Assembly (NCBI GenBank): GCA_023145215.1
Contig: JAGLED010000023.1
Location: 1-62,603, forward strand
Length of the DNA: 62,603 nucleotides
Reading direction: 5' to 3'
Origin: Rhodospirillales bacterium
GTDB taxonomy: Bacteria; Pseudomonadota; Alphaproteobacteria; Rhodospirillales; Casp-alpha2
This document shows, piece after piece, positions 55,246-62,603 of this stretch (within the stretch, counting starts at the first letter, position 1; each line of letters opens with the position of its first letter). Both the position numbers and the translations under genes were made by a program. Below the pieces are notes generated by a model. That model was given only the letters and a program-made list of their open reading frames with translations, did not search any database and was not told where the DNA came from.

Positions 55246-56445
55246 TCACATCTTGTCGATGTGGAACCCCTGAAACAGCGTGATCCCGAGGTCGTGCCCG
55301 ACCTGGATACCGAGGTCGTCGTCGACCCGGGCGAGAATGACCTGGGTGCCGCCGTCCTGCAGTGCCTCGATCTCCTTGCTTAGATTCTGCAGCACCGTTT
55401 CTGCCCCCTGGCGCCAGAATATCTTGGCGTAGTTTGCGCTGAGCCGGTGCATGTTGACGATGCCGACGGTTTCCGGGAACACCGCGTCGATGGCGATCCG
55501 GCCCTTACGTGACGAAATCAGGTTCGCCGCGACTTCGTACTCGTCGTATTGCTGCAACACGTTGGCCTGGCGGAATTCGAAGACCAGATTCTCGAAACAT
55601 TGTTCGTCCGCTTCTTCGAGGAACTTCTGGAAAGCCCGCGTGAAGACCGATTCCACGTTCAGGTTGATCGAACAGGCGGCCCGGGTGGGGTTGGCATCGC
55701 CGAACGCATCCAGCAAAAGCCGGTCGAGGGTGATGGTCAACTGGTTGAAGATGTTGCCGCTGCCCCGAAGCTCCACATCCAGAAATACGTGCGATTTCAA
55801 CGCGTCCATGCCGACGAAGTATTCGTGCATCACGTCCTGGGGCGGGCCGCCCGGCAGAATCTCCACCATTTTCTGCTGGCGGACGAAGACCTTGGCGAAC
55901 GACGCGGTGCCGATCTGCTGATTCACCTCGACCACGCGGTCGATGTCCTGTTCACCCAGGCGGCGCAGTTTGCGTCTGGGTTGCGCCGATTTGGCGGCAC
56001 CGTCGGCGCCGCTTTTCTCGACCTCTTCATAACGTTCGACGAAGCGGATCGCGTTCGGCAGCTTGAAACGCAGGTCGATCGGGCGCAGCAGACGGGACTG
56101 ATCGATCAGCCCGAACTGGTCGGGGAAATACTGCTGGATCAGCCGGAGCAGTTCCACCTTGGCGTCGGTGAATAGCGTGACCTGATTGTATTCGGTGATC
56201 TTGACGAGACACGCCCGGTCGGTCTGCGAAAGCGTGTATTCGGTCGCGTGGTGGCGCCGGCGAAACGTCTGGATGGTCTTGTCGAAATCCTTCCAGAAGG
56301 TCTCGTCCGCATCGTCAGTTGCGAGCACACCCAAGGATATCAGCAGCAGGGTGTTGTGTTCCTGCGACTGCTTCCCCCAGTTCCGCAAAAGATTCAGCAG
56401 GTCGCTCGCATTCTGCGGGCGCTGCGGTTGCCCCTCGCTACTCAA
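55246..56445 (-). CDS. Degenerate EAL-domain protein
   Basis: 399 aa. The C-terminal half follows EAL-domain order with broken catalytic motifs: LVFEFRQAN (second-strand Glu kept), GRIAIDAVFPE where DDFG is expected, ILARVDDDLGIQ where the E-G-V-E is expected, and the conserved closing LFQGFHI. It is probably non-catalytic, perhaps a c-di-GMP or protein-binding domain. The N-terminal half (about 30-120) has a mixed alpha/beta sequence that might be a decayed GGDEF, but this is weak. Converges with the STAS gene (4-bp gap). Confidence 0.72.
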   Translation of the reverse strand: MSSEGQPQRPQNASDLLNLLRNWGKQSQEHNTLLLISLGVLATDDADETFWKDFDKTIQTFRRRHHATEYTLSQTDRACLVKITEYNQVTLFTDAKVELLRLIQQYFPDQFGLIDQSRLLRPIDLRFKLPNAIRFVERYEEVEKSGADGAAKSAQPRRKLRRLGEQDIDRVVEVNQQIGTASFAKVFVRQQKMVEILPGGPPQDVMHEYFVGMDALKSHVFLDVELRGSGNIFNQLTITLDRLLLDAFGDANPTRAACSINLNVESVFTRAFQKFLEEADEQCFENLVFEFRQANVLQQYDEYEVAANLISSRKGRIAIDAVFPETVGIVNMHRLSANYAKIFWRQGAETVLQNLSKEIEALQDGGTQVILARVDDDLGIQVGHDLGITLFQGFHIDKM

Positions 56446-56533
56446 CGTACTCCCCCAACGGCTTCTCGCGTCACTATGACACAGACGCCAAAGCGAGGGT
56501 AGGCCTAGTGTTTACGGCCATGTGTCATGTCCA

Positions 56534-58978
56534 TCACACGCGGACCTTCTCGCTTTTCGGATCGTACATCGGTTTCAGGGATGCGTCGGCGGGGAATTTC
56601 CGGCCCGCGACCTCGATCTCGTATCGCCCATCATTGACGAACGCCGCGTCGACACCGTCCGCGTTCTTGACGTAGCCGAGGCCGATGGCGCCGCCCAGCG
56701 TGTGACCGTACATGCCGGATGTCAGATACCCGACGATCACCCCATCGCGATAGATCGGTTCGTTGTGATAAAGAAGCGGCGCCGGATCGTTCAACTTGAA
56801 CTGAACGAGCCGTTGCTTCGCGCCTTCTTCTTTCTGTCTGAGCACGGCATCCCGGCCGATGAAATCGCCCTTGTCGGTTTTGACGGCGAACATCAGGCCG
56901 GCTTCGAGCGGGGTTTCCTCTTCCGAGATGTCGTGCCCCCAGTGGCGATACGCCTTTTCCATCCGAAGCGAGTTGAGCGCATGAAGCCCGGCGGGTTTGA
57001 CGTCATGCGCGGCGCCGGCCTCCATCACCGTTTCGAAGATGTGCTGCGCGAATTCGGTCGGGACATATAGCTCCCAGCCCAACTCGCCGACGTACGTGAT
57101 GCGCGATGCGCGGACGAGACCCATCCCCAATTCGATTTCGCGCGAATGGGCGAATGGGAACGCGTCGTTCGACAAGTCGTCCGGGCTTGCGGATTGCAGA
57201 AGGGCTCGGCTGTCCGGTCCCATGACGCTGATGACTGCGTATCCGGAGGTCACGTCGGTGGCGATGCAATGTGCGTCATCGGGAATGTGCGACGTCAGCC
57301 ACTTGAAATCGCGCACCTGCGCGCCGGCGCCGGTGACGACGAGGTAGTCGTTTTCGCTCAAGCGGGTCACGGTCAGGTCGGCCTCGATTCCGCCCCGTTC
57401 GTTGAGCCATTGGGTATAGACGATGCGTCCCGGCGCGACGTCGACGTCATTGGCGCAGATGTTGTTCAGGACTTTGCAGGCATCCTTGCCCTGCACCCGG
57501 AATTTCGAAAAAGACGACTGGTCGAAGACGCCGACGTTCTCGCGGACATTTCGGTGTTCGTCCGCCGAATATTCGAACCAGTTCTGGCGCTTGAACGAAT
57601 ACTCGTACTCGGGTTTCACGCCTTCGGGCGCGAACCAGTTGGCACGTTCCCAGCCCGCCGTCTCGCCGAAACACGCATTCAGGTTTTCCAGGTGCCCATG
57701 CAGGATCGACCGGCGCACGTCCCGGCTGGTCGCATACTGATGGAACGGCCAGTGGACGTCGTACAAAAGCCCGAGGGTCTCGGACACCCGGTCGTGCAGG
57801 TACTTGCGGTTCCGCATGAACGGCAGGTTGCGACGGATATCGACGCCGTTGAAATCGCCGGGCGGATGGCCGTCGACGATCCAGCCCGCCATCAGGCGGC
57901 CGACGCCGCCCGCGGATTGCACCCCGATCGAATTCATGCCCGCCGCGACGAACAGTCCCTCGACCTCCGGCGCCGCGCCCAGGTGATAGCGGTCGTCGGG
58001 TGTGAAGCTTTCCGGCCCGCAGAAGAACGTCTGGATGCCCGCGTTCTCAAGGGCCGGCATGCGTCGCAGTGCATCCTCCAAAATCGGCGCGAAGTGATCG
58101 AAGTCGTCGGGAAGCTGGTCAAAACAGAAGTCGTCGCGGATCCCGTCCATCCCCCACGGCTTGGCCTTCAACTCGAACGCGCCCAGCAACATCTTGCCGG
58201 CGTCTTCCTTGTAATACGCCTGATGATCGTAGTCGCGATAGACAGGGAGGCCCGGCGTGCAGCCTTCGAACGGTTCGGTCAGGATGTAGAAATGCTCGCA
58301 CGCATGCAGCGGCACGGTGACGCCGATCCGGCTCGCGAACTCGCGCGTCCACATCCCGCACGCCAGCACCACGTGATCGGCCATGACGGTGCCGGCCTCG
58401 GACTCGACGCCCGTGACCTTATCGCCGTCCACCAGCACGCGCTCGACCTTGGTGTTCTCGAAAATCTGGGCCCCGCCCATGCGCGCGCCCTTGGCCAAAG
58501 CCTGGGTGATCCCGACCGGGTCGGCCTGACCGTCGGTCGGAATGAAAATGCCGCCGATGACGTCGTGAATTTCGATCAGCGGATGGTGCTCCTTGCACTC
58601 TTCGGGGCTCAATACGTCGACCTTGAGGCCGAACACCTTGGCCATGTCGGCGCGCCTGAGGAGGTCTTCCATCCGGCCTTCGTGGGTCGCTGTCGAGAGC
58701 GAGCCGTTGACCTTGTAGCCGGTTGCCTGGCCGGTCTCGTTCTCAAGCTCGAGATACAGTTCGGCGGTGTACTTGGCGAGGTTGGTCATGTGGTGATTGT
58801 CGCGCAGCTGTCCGATCAGGCCAGCCGCGTGCCAGGTCGTGCCGGACGTCAACTGCTTGCGTTCCAGCAGGACGACGTCCTCGACGCCGATCTTGGTCAG
58901 GTGATAGGCGATCGAGCAGCCGATCACGCCGCCGCCGACGATGACGACACGCGCTTTGTTGGGAAGGTCTTTGGCCAT
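56534..58978 (-). CDS. Dimethylglycine/sarcosine dehydrogenase-like FAD and GcvT-domain protein
   Basis: 814 aa. N-terminal DAO-type oxidoreductase: the FAD motif VVIVGGGVIGCSIAYHL (about 11-27), then TSGTTWHAAGLIG (about 44-56) whose His is the usual covalent-FAD residue. From about 430 to the end comes a folate-binding GcvT-like domain (SSFSKFRVQGKDACKVLN, GELGWELYVPTEFA). This matches enzymes that demethylate N-methylglycines with transfer to tetrahydrofolate. ATG 58978 has AGGGA upstream. It lies 23 bp after an XRE-cupin regulator gene that likely controls it. Confidence 0.92.
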   Translation of the reverse strand: MAKDLPNKARVVIVGGGVIGCSIAYHLTKIGVEDVVLLERKQLTSGTTWHAAGLIGQLRDNHHMTNLAKYTAELYLELENETGQATGYKVNGSLSTATHEGRMEDLLRRADMAKVFGLKVDVLSPEECKEHHPLIEIHDVIGGIFIPTDGQADPVGITQALAKGARMGGAQIFENTKVERVLVDGDKVTGVESEAGTVMADHVVLACGMWTREFASRIGVTVPLHACEHFYILTEPFEGCTPGLPVYRDYDHQAYYKEDAGKMLLGAFELKAKPWGMDGIRDDFCFDQLPDDFDHFAPILEDALRRMPALENAGIQTFFCGPESFTPDDRYHLGAAPEVEGLFVAAGMNSIGVQSAGGVGRLMAGWIVDGHPPGDFNGVDIRRNLPFMRNRKYLHDRVSETLGLLYDVHWPFHQYATSRDVRRSILHGHLENLNACFGETAGWERANWFAPEGVKPEYEYSFKRQNWFEYSADEHRNVRENVGVFDQSSFSKFRVQGKDACKVLNNICANDVDVAPGRIVYTQWLNERGGIEADLTVTRLSENDYLVVTGAGAQVRDFKWLTSHIPDDAHCIATDVTSGYAVISVMGPDSRALLQSASPDDLSNDAFPFAHSREIELGMGLVRASRITYVGELGWELYVPTEFAQHIFETVMEAGAAHDVKPAGLHALNSLRMEKAYRHWGHDISEEETPLEAGLMFAVKTDKGDFIGRDAVLRQKEEGAKQRLVQFKLNDPAPLLYHNEPIYRDGVIVGYLTSGMYGHTLGGAIGLGYVKNADGVDAAFVNDGRYEIEVAGRKFPADASLKPMYDPKSEKVRV

Positions 58979-59001
58979 GATGAAAGTGTCCCTGAGATCA
59001 G

Positions 59002-59601
59002 TTAATAGGTGGGCGGCGCGACGACCCAAAGGACCACGGTTTCCTGGTCCGTCGGGTTGCGCGATTTATGGGGAGCGGAAAGCGGAAACGTGAACGAGTC
59101 GCCGGCGCGTAGCCGATGCGCCTTGCCGTCGACGATCAGTTCAAGCTCACCGGAGATCACGTAGCCGCCTTCCTCGCCGGTCTGGGCGTACTTCGCGTCG
59201 CCCGTCTCCGCACCCGGCTGAAAGCGGCCGAGAATCATTTCGAACATGCCGTTGAGGCTCGGCGACAGCAGCTCCTCGGTGACGCCGGTGCCCGGAAAAT
59301 CCAGCCGGCCCCGGTTCTCGCGCCGGACGATCAACCCTTCCTCGTCCGACGACTGTCCCGCCGCCTCGCCCCTGAAGAACCAGTTGATCCCGATCCCCAG
59401 TTCCTCGGCGATCGATTTCAGGTTGGGGATCGTCAGGGGCGACAGGCCCCGTTCGACCTGACTGACATATCCGACCGACCGGCCGATGCGCGATGCCAGC
59501 TCTTCCAATGTCAGGCCGCGCGCCTTTCTGAGATCGCGGATTTCGGCGCCGATTTTGCGGGCGTTGGCATCGTCATCCATGGATTTCGGCAGGGTGTTCA
59601 T
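59002..59601 (-). CDS. XRE family regulator with C-terminal cupin
   Basis: 199 aa from ATG 59601 (an ATG at 59580 is possible). The helix-turn-helix (IRDLRKARGLTLEELASRIGRSVGYVSQVERGLSP, about 20-55) is followed by a cupin sensor domain (about 110-195, GEEGGYVISGELELIVDGKAHRLRAGDSFTFP). PuuR/SutR-like proteins have this form and sense amines or amino acids. First gene of the dimethylglycine-dehydrogenase operon and divergent from lysE. Two perfect dyads between 59625 and 59689 are candidate operators. Confidence 0.92.
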   Translation of the reverse strand: MNTLPKSMDDDANARKIGAEIRDLRKARGLTLEELASRIGRSVGYVSQVERGLSPLTIPNLKSIAEELGIGINWFFRGEAAGQSSDEEGLIVRRENRGRLDFPGTGVTEELLSPSLNGMFEMILGRFQPGAETGDAKYAQTGEEGGYVISGELELIVDGKAHRLRAGDSFTFPLSAPHKSRNPTDQETVVLWVVAPPTY

Positions 59602-59624
59602 AGGACCGATCAAAGCTAGATAAT

Positions 59625-59646
59625 AAATTTCAGTCAAATGAAATTT
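59625..59646. promoter_or_regulatory. Perfect inverted repeat, candidate XRE-cupin operator
   Basis: Arms AAATTTCA and TGAAATTT with a 6-nt spacer, in the short AT-rich region between the divergent xre and lysE genes. Confidence 0.55.
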
Positions 59647-59672
59647 TTTTCACCACGGCGGGAGCGCGATTT

Positions 59673-59689
59673 ATTGTCACGGCGACAAT
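59673..59689. promoter_or_regulatory. Second perfect inverted repeat in the xre/lysE promoter region
   Basis: Arms ATTGTC and GACAAT with the spacer ACGGC. The sequence differs from the dyad at 59625, so it may serve another regulator or the lysE promoter. Confidence 0.45.
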
Positions 59690-59732
59690 GCCCTTGTTGC
59701 CGGAAATTCGGGGACGGCAGTAGGGTTCCGCC

Positions 59733-60326
59733 ATGGCCTTCGACACCTTCACCGCGCTGGTGCTTTTCGCCGCCGTCGCCTCAGTCACGCCGGGGCCGAA
59801 CAACATGATGGTGCTCGCATCGGGGGTGAATTTCGGTTACCGCCGGACCATTCCCCACATCTGCGGGATCGCGGGTGGATTCTTCACACTACTGGTGTGC
59901 GTCGGTCTGGGCCTCGGGACGTTGTTGACCGCTTACCCGGCGGCGCACACGGCGCTGAAGATCGCGGGCGGGCTTTATCTTCTTTATCTGGCGTGGCGGA
60001 TCGCGACGGCGGGCGCGATCGGCGGGACGGAATCACGCCCCGAACCGATGTCGTTCATGGCCGCGGCGATGTTCCAGTGGGTCAACCCGAAAGCCTGGAT
60101 GATGGGCGTCAGCGCGATGGCTCTTTATACCGATACGTCGCAGCCGTTTATCTCGGTTCTCATGATCGCCACCGTCTTCGGGTTGATCACCTTTCCCAGC
60201 GTTTCGGTCTGGACCGGATTCGGGACGGCACTTCGCGGCATCCTTGAGGACGACCGGCGCCGCCGCATCTTCAATATCGTCATGGGCGTGGTGCTGGCGC
60301 TTTGTATCGTGCCGATGGTGCGCTGA
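59733..60326 (+). CDS. LysE family translocator
   Basis: 197 aa with about 5-6 membrane segments. The family signature ASVTPGPNNMMVLASGVNFGYRRTIPHICGI (about 16-46) and FQWVNPKAWMMGVSAMALY (about 112-130) are clear. Exports amino acids or homoserine lactone-like compounds. It is divergent from the XRE-cupin gene and may be co-controlled by it. Confidence 0.94.
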   Translation: MAFDTFTALVLFAAVASVTPGPNNMMVLASGVNFGYRRTIPHICGIAGGFFTLLVCVGLGLGTLLTAYPAAHTALKIAGGLYLLYLAWRIATAGAIGGTESRPEPMSFMAAAMFQWVNPKAWMMGVSAMALYTDTSQPFISVLMIATVFGLITFPSVSVWTGFGTALRGILEDDRRRRIFNIVMGVVLALCIVPMVR

Positions 60327-60363
60327 CAGCCATCCAAAGCCACGCCGCGTACGTATCACATTC

Positions 60364-61269
60364 ATGATGCGCACATTCTTCAAGAAAAAGACGGCCTTCC
60401 TTGCCGCCGCCGTCGCCCTCACCGTGATGTTGGTGCAGGGGTGTTCCGGGCTCGACATGGTCAACGCCGTCGCCCCGGACGACGGTGTCAATGAAACGGC
60501 AGGGATCGGTTACGGGAACCACCCGCGTCAGACCCTCGATCTCTACCGGCCGTCGGATCGGCCGGGGCCGTTGCCGACGATCCTGTTCTTTTATGGCGGC
60601 AGTTGGAAGGGCGGACACAAGGAAGACTACGCCTTCGCCGGCCGCGCCCTGGCCCGGGCCGGGTTCCTGGTGGCCGTCGCGGATTACCGCGTCTATCCGG
60701 AAATCGCGTTTCCCACCTTCGTCGAAGACGGGGCGAAGGCCGTCCGCTGGCTGACGGAACACGCCGGCGATTACGGTGGCGAGACGAAGGACATCCACGT
60801 GGTCGGACATTCGGCGGGCGCGCACATCGCGGCAATGATCGCGCTCGACGGAACGTATCTTGAGAAAGTAGGACTTTCCCAAAGCGTCCTCGGCCGCTGG
60901 GTCGGGCTTGCCGGGCCGTACGCGTTCTATCCGTCCGAAATCGATTACGTCAGCGCCATCTTCCAGCACCTGGAAGATGAAGACGCGGCGCGCCCGATCA
61001 CGTTCGTCGACGGAAAATCGCCCCCCGCGCTCTTGTTGCATGGCGCGGACGACGAGACGGTCATACCCAAGCACTCAAGACTGCTCGCCGCACGGCTTAA
61101 TGCCGCGGGTGTGGCATCGGCGGCCCGGTTCTATGACGGTATCGGCCACGCCAAGTTGGTTTTGTCGCTTTCCGAGCCGTTCACCGGTTTCGCGCCTTCG
61201 TTTGTCGACACGGTCAGCTTTCTCAAGAACGGCGCTTTTCCGGAGACCCGCACCGCGGCGCACGACTGA
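60364..61269 (+). CDS. Alpha/beta hydrolase lipoprotein
   Basis: 301 aa. The N-terminus has a lipobox (VMLVQGC, Cys about 27), so it is a probable lipoprotein. The esterase motif FFYGGSWKGGHKEDY (oxyanion, HGG-like, about 78-92), the nucleophile GHSAGAHIAAM (about 150), the Asp in LHGADDETVIP and the His in GIGHAKLV make a complete triad. It belongs to the carboxylesterase/BD-FAE-like group. Starts 38 bp after lysE. Confidence 0.9.
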   Translation: MMRTFFKKKTAFLAAAVALTVMLVQGCSGLDMVNAVAPDDGVNETAGIGYGNHPRQTLDLYRPSDRPGPLPTILFFYGGSWKGGHKEDYAFAGRALARAGFLVAVADYRVYPEIAFPTFVEDGAKAVRWLTEHAGDYGGETKDIHVVGHSAGAHIAAMIALDGTYLEKVGLSQSVLGRWVGLAGPYAFYPSEIDYVSAIFQHLEDEDAARPITFVDGKSPPALLLHGADDETVIPKHSRLLAARLNAAGVASAARFYDGIGHAKLVLSLSEPFTGFAPSFVDTVSFLKNGAFPETRTAAHD

Positions 61270-61338
61270 TCGCCGGTTTCAAACCGAAATCCCGCTCCCC
61301 ATATATCCTTTAAGCCGTAAGAACAGGGGAGCCGTGTC

Positions 61339-62382
61339 GTGACCCACAGAAAACCCAAGTCGATCTTGCTGGCGCTGATGCTGGCGGCCACCGTCACGAC
61401 GCTGCCGGCGGCGGCGCAACAGGCGCCGACCGATGAAATGGCCGCTGCGGCCAAGGCGTTTCTCGGCGGTCTCGCGCCACGTGCCGGGGACGCGGCATTC
61501 GCATTCACGGACGATGAACGGTTCGACTGGCATTACACCCCCCGGCGCCGCGAGGGGATGAAAATCGGCGACATGATCCAGCGCCAGCGAAACGATGCGA
61601 AAACCCTCATGCGTTCGACGTTATCGGCGCGGGGCATCCTGAAAGCCAAAGCGATCATGGCGCTGGAGGCGATCCTTGCCGAGATCGAGGGTTCGTCGCT
61701 GAGCTACCGTGATCCGGAGAAATACTTCATCAGCGTCTTCGGGACGCCGGGCGCATATCCCTGGGGCTGGCGGCTCGAAGGACATCATCTGTCGGTCAAT
61801 GTGACCGTCGCCGCCAAGGGCGAGGTGTCGGTGACGCCGACGTTCTTAGGCACGAACCCGATGCGGGTCCCGTCCGGCGATCACAAGGGCAAGTTCATCC
61901 AGTACGACGAGTTCATCCTGGCGCTGCGGTTGATGCGTTCGATGAAACCCGAACAGAAAGACAAGGCGCTGATCGGCGAGCGTGCGCTCGGCAATATCGT
62001 GACCGGGCCGGGGCGCGGCGATGCGCTGGATAAACCGGAAGGGCTGCCCGTCCGGGAACTGGATGCGTCTCAACGGCTGTTGCTGTTGCAACTGATCAAC
62101 GCCTATGTGGGGATTGCCCGGAACGAGATCGGCACGCCTTACATGAAATTGATCGAAGACGGTTTCGGCGACACCCGATTTGCCTGGGCGGGCCCGGTGT
62201 CGGAGGTCGAGCCGTTCTATTACCGCATCCACGGCCCGCGCATTTTGATCGAATTCGACAATACGCAGGGCGGCGGCAATCACGTGCATAGCCTGTGGCG
62301 CGACCCGTTGAACGATTTCGGGCGCGACGACCTGCATCGTCACTACAAGGACGCGCCCGTCACGCACGGGCATCGGCCTTGA
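61339..62382 (+). CDS. Exported DUF3500 protein
   Basis: 347 aa. Signal peptide 1 to about 27 (SILLALMLAATVTTLPAAAQQ). The DUF3500 body is recognised by ARGILKAKAIMALEAILAEIEG (about 97-118), YFISVFGTPGAYPWGWRLEGHHLSVN (about 133-158) and the C-terminal RIHGPRILIEFDNTQGGGNHVHSLWRDP. Function unknown in the family. The GTG start at 61339 has AGGGGAG upstream. It ends immediately before a palindromic repeat. Confidence 0.9.
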   Translation: MTHRKPKSILLALMLAATVTTLPAAAQQAPTDEMAAAAKAFLGGLAPRAGDAAFAFTDDERFDWHYTPRRREGMKIGDMIQRQRNDAKTLMRSTLSARGILKAKAIMALEAILAEIEGSSLSYRDPEKYFISVFGTPGAYPWGWRLEGHHLSVNVTVAAKGEVSVTPTFLGTNPMRVPSGDHKGKFIQYDEFILALRLMRSMKPEQKDKALIGERALGNIVTGPGRGDALDKPEGLPVRELDASQRLLLLQLINAYVGIARNEIGTPYMKLIEDGFGDTRFAWAGPVSEVEPFYYRIHGPRILIEFDNTQGGGNHVHSLWRDPLNDFGRDDLHRHYKDAPVTHGHRP

Positions 62383-62406
62383 AACCCTCTCCCGAGGGAG
62401 AGGGTT
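62383..62406. repeat. Palindromic repeat, family A half copy; probable bidirectional terminator
   Basis: Perfect 11-bp arms AACCCTCTCCC/GGGAGAGGGTT around GA, between the stops of convergent DUF3500 and mmsA genes. Sequence of the arms equals the inner hairpin of family A copies. Confidence 0.8.
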
Positions 62407-62409
62407 AAA

Positions 62410-62603
62410 TCAAACGTCTGACCCGGCGGAGAAGTTGAACACCGCCCCTTCCTTGACGCCGGACGGCCAGCGCGCGGTCACGGTCTTGAGCTTGGTGTAG
62501 AACCGTACCCCTTCCATGCCGTGGATCGAGTGGTCGCCGAACAGCGACGCTTTCCACCCACCGAACGAGTGATAGGCGACCGGCACCGGGATCGGCACGT
62601 TGA
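62410..62603 (-). CDS. mmsA: Methylmalonate-semialdehyde dehydrogenase (CoA-acylating), C-terminal fragment at the window edge
   Basis: About 64 C-terminal residues only, running off the right edge. The sequence ([18 protein letters not shown], then [28 protein letters not shown]) is the very conserved end of MmsA, which converts methylmalonate semialdehyde to propionyl-CoA in valine and inositol breakdown. Confidence 0.93.
   Translation of the reverse strand, partial: NVPIPVPVAYHSFGGWKASLFGDHSIHGMEGVRFYTKLKTVTARWPSGVKEGAVFNFSAGSDV

Noticed and set aside
57146-59005. 619-codon plus-strand open frame opposite the dimethylglycine-dehydrogenase-like gene
   Set aside because: Shadow frame; the minus-strand protein has full FAD and GcvT motifs.

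Overview
The window reads as a chromosomal segment of a GC-rich alphaproteobacterium, probably of Rhodospirillales type. The order rpoD-dnaG-yqeY / carAB-greA / lrp-trxB-lysR is the main reason. It is supported by protein features (an acidic insert in sigma-70, alphaproteobacterial-style DnaG and CarA) and by many small catabolic operons with TctABC, IclR, PAS_5 and TauE/SafE families. I found no prophage, IS transposase, CRISPR array, rRNA or tRNA.

Region 1 (1-13.3 kb) is housekeeping: sigma-70 (cut by the left edge), primase, a GatB/YqeY protein, carbamoyl-phosphate synthase, GreA, a DUF2059 exported protein, Lrp/AsnC, thioredoxin reductase and a LysR regulator, followed by a structured untranslated segment with a strong terminator. 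The striking point is carAB. It is split by an antisense GxxExxY (PD-(D/E)XK-like) gene bracketed by a near-perfect 26-bp inverted repeat.

Region 2 (13.3-25.9 kb) is acyl-CoA and aldehyde metabolism. It holds an aminoglycoside-phosphotransferase-like protein with a DUF6285-like tail, an acyl-CoA dehydrogenase, hydrolase, SDR and acyl-CoA ligase, interrupted by one AT-rich coiled-coil gene. Then come a nitrilase/N-formylglutamate-amidohydrolase pair, an SDR/ALDH/NTF2-like operon and a two-subunit TPP decarboxylase of the sulfopyruvate/phosphonopyruvate type.

Region 3 (26-34.5 kb) is solute uptake and nitrogen-compound catabolism: a complete TctABC transporter, divergent from gamma-glutamyltransferase, and a DoeB-EutB-EutC-like trio related to ectoine/hydroxyectoine utilisation but without an ectoine hydrolase here.

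Region 4 (34.5-41.4 kb) holds a membrane nucleotide cyclase, a subtilase, an MHS-type MFS transporter, and an AzlCD exporter followed without a gap by a secreted trypsin-like protease.

Region 5 (41.5-53.2 kb) is the most unusual metabolic block: an IclR-glmS-glmL-glmE glutamate mutase operon, a PAS_5 protein, a TauE permease with an enolase-superfamily enzyme, a VOC protein, and a non-canonical succinate dehydrogenase/fumarate reductase-like operon. In that operon a second TauE gene lies between the membrane anchors and the flavoprotein, and the flavoprotein has Cys where the covalent-FAD His normally sits. A shared C5-dicarboxylate pathway is an inference, not a demonstrated function.

Region 6 (53.4 kb to the end) has a hybrid-free histidine kinase, a STAS protein, a degenerate EAL protein, a dimethylglycine-dehydrogenase-like enzyme with its XRE-cupin regulator and two perfect dyads upstream, LysE, a lipoprotein hydrolase, a DUF3500 protein and the 3' end of mmsA. 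Two intergenic palindromic repeat families (four and two copies) punctuate the window.
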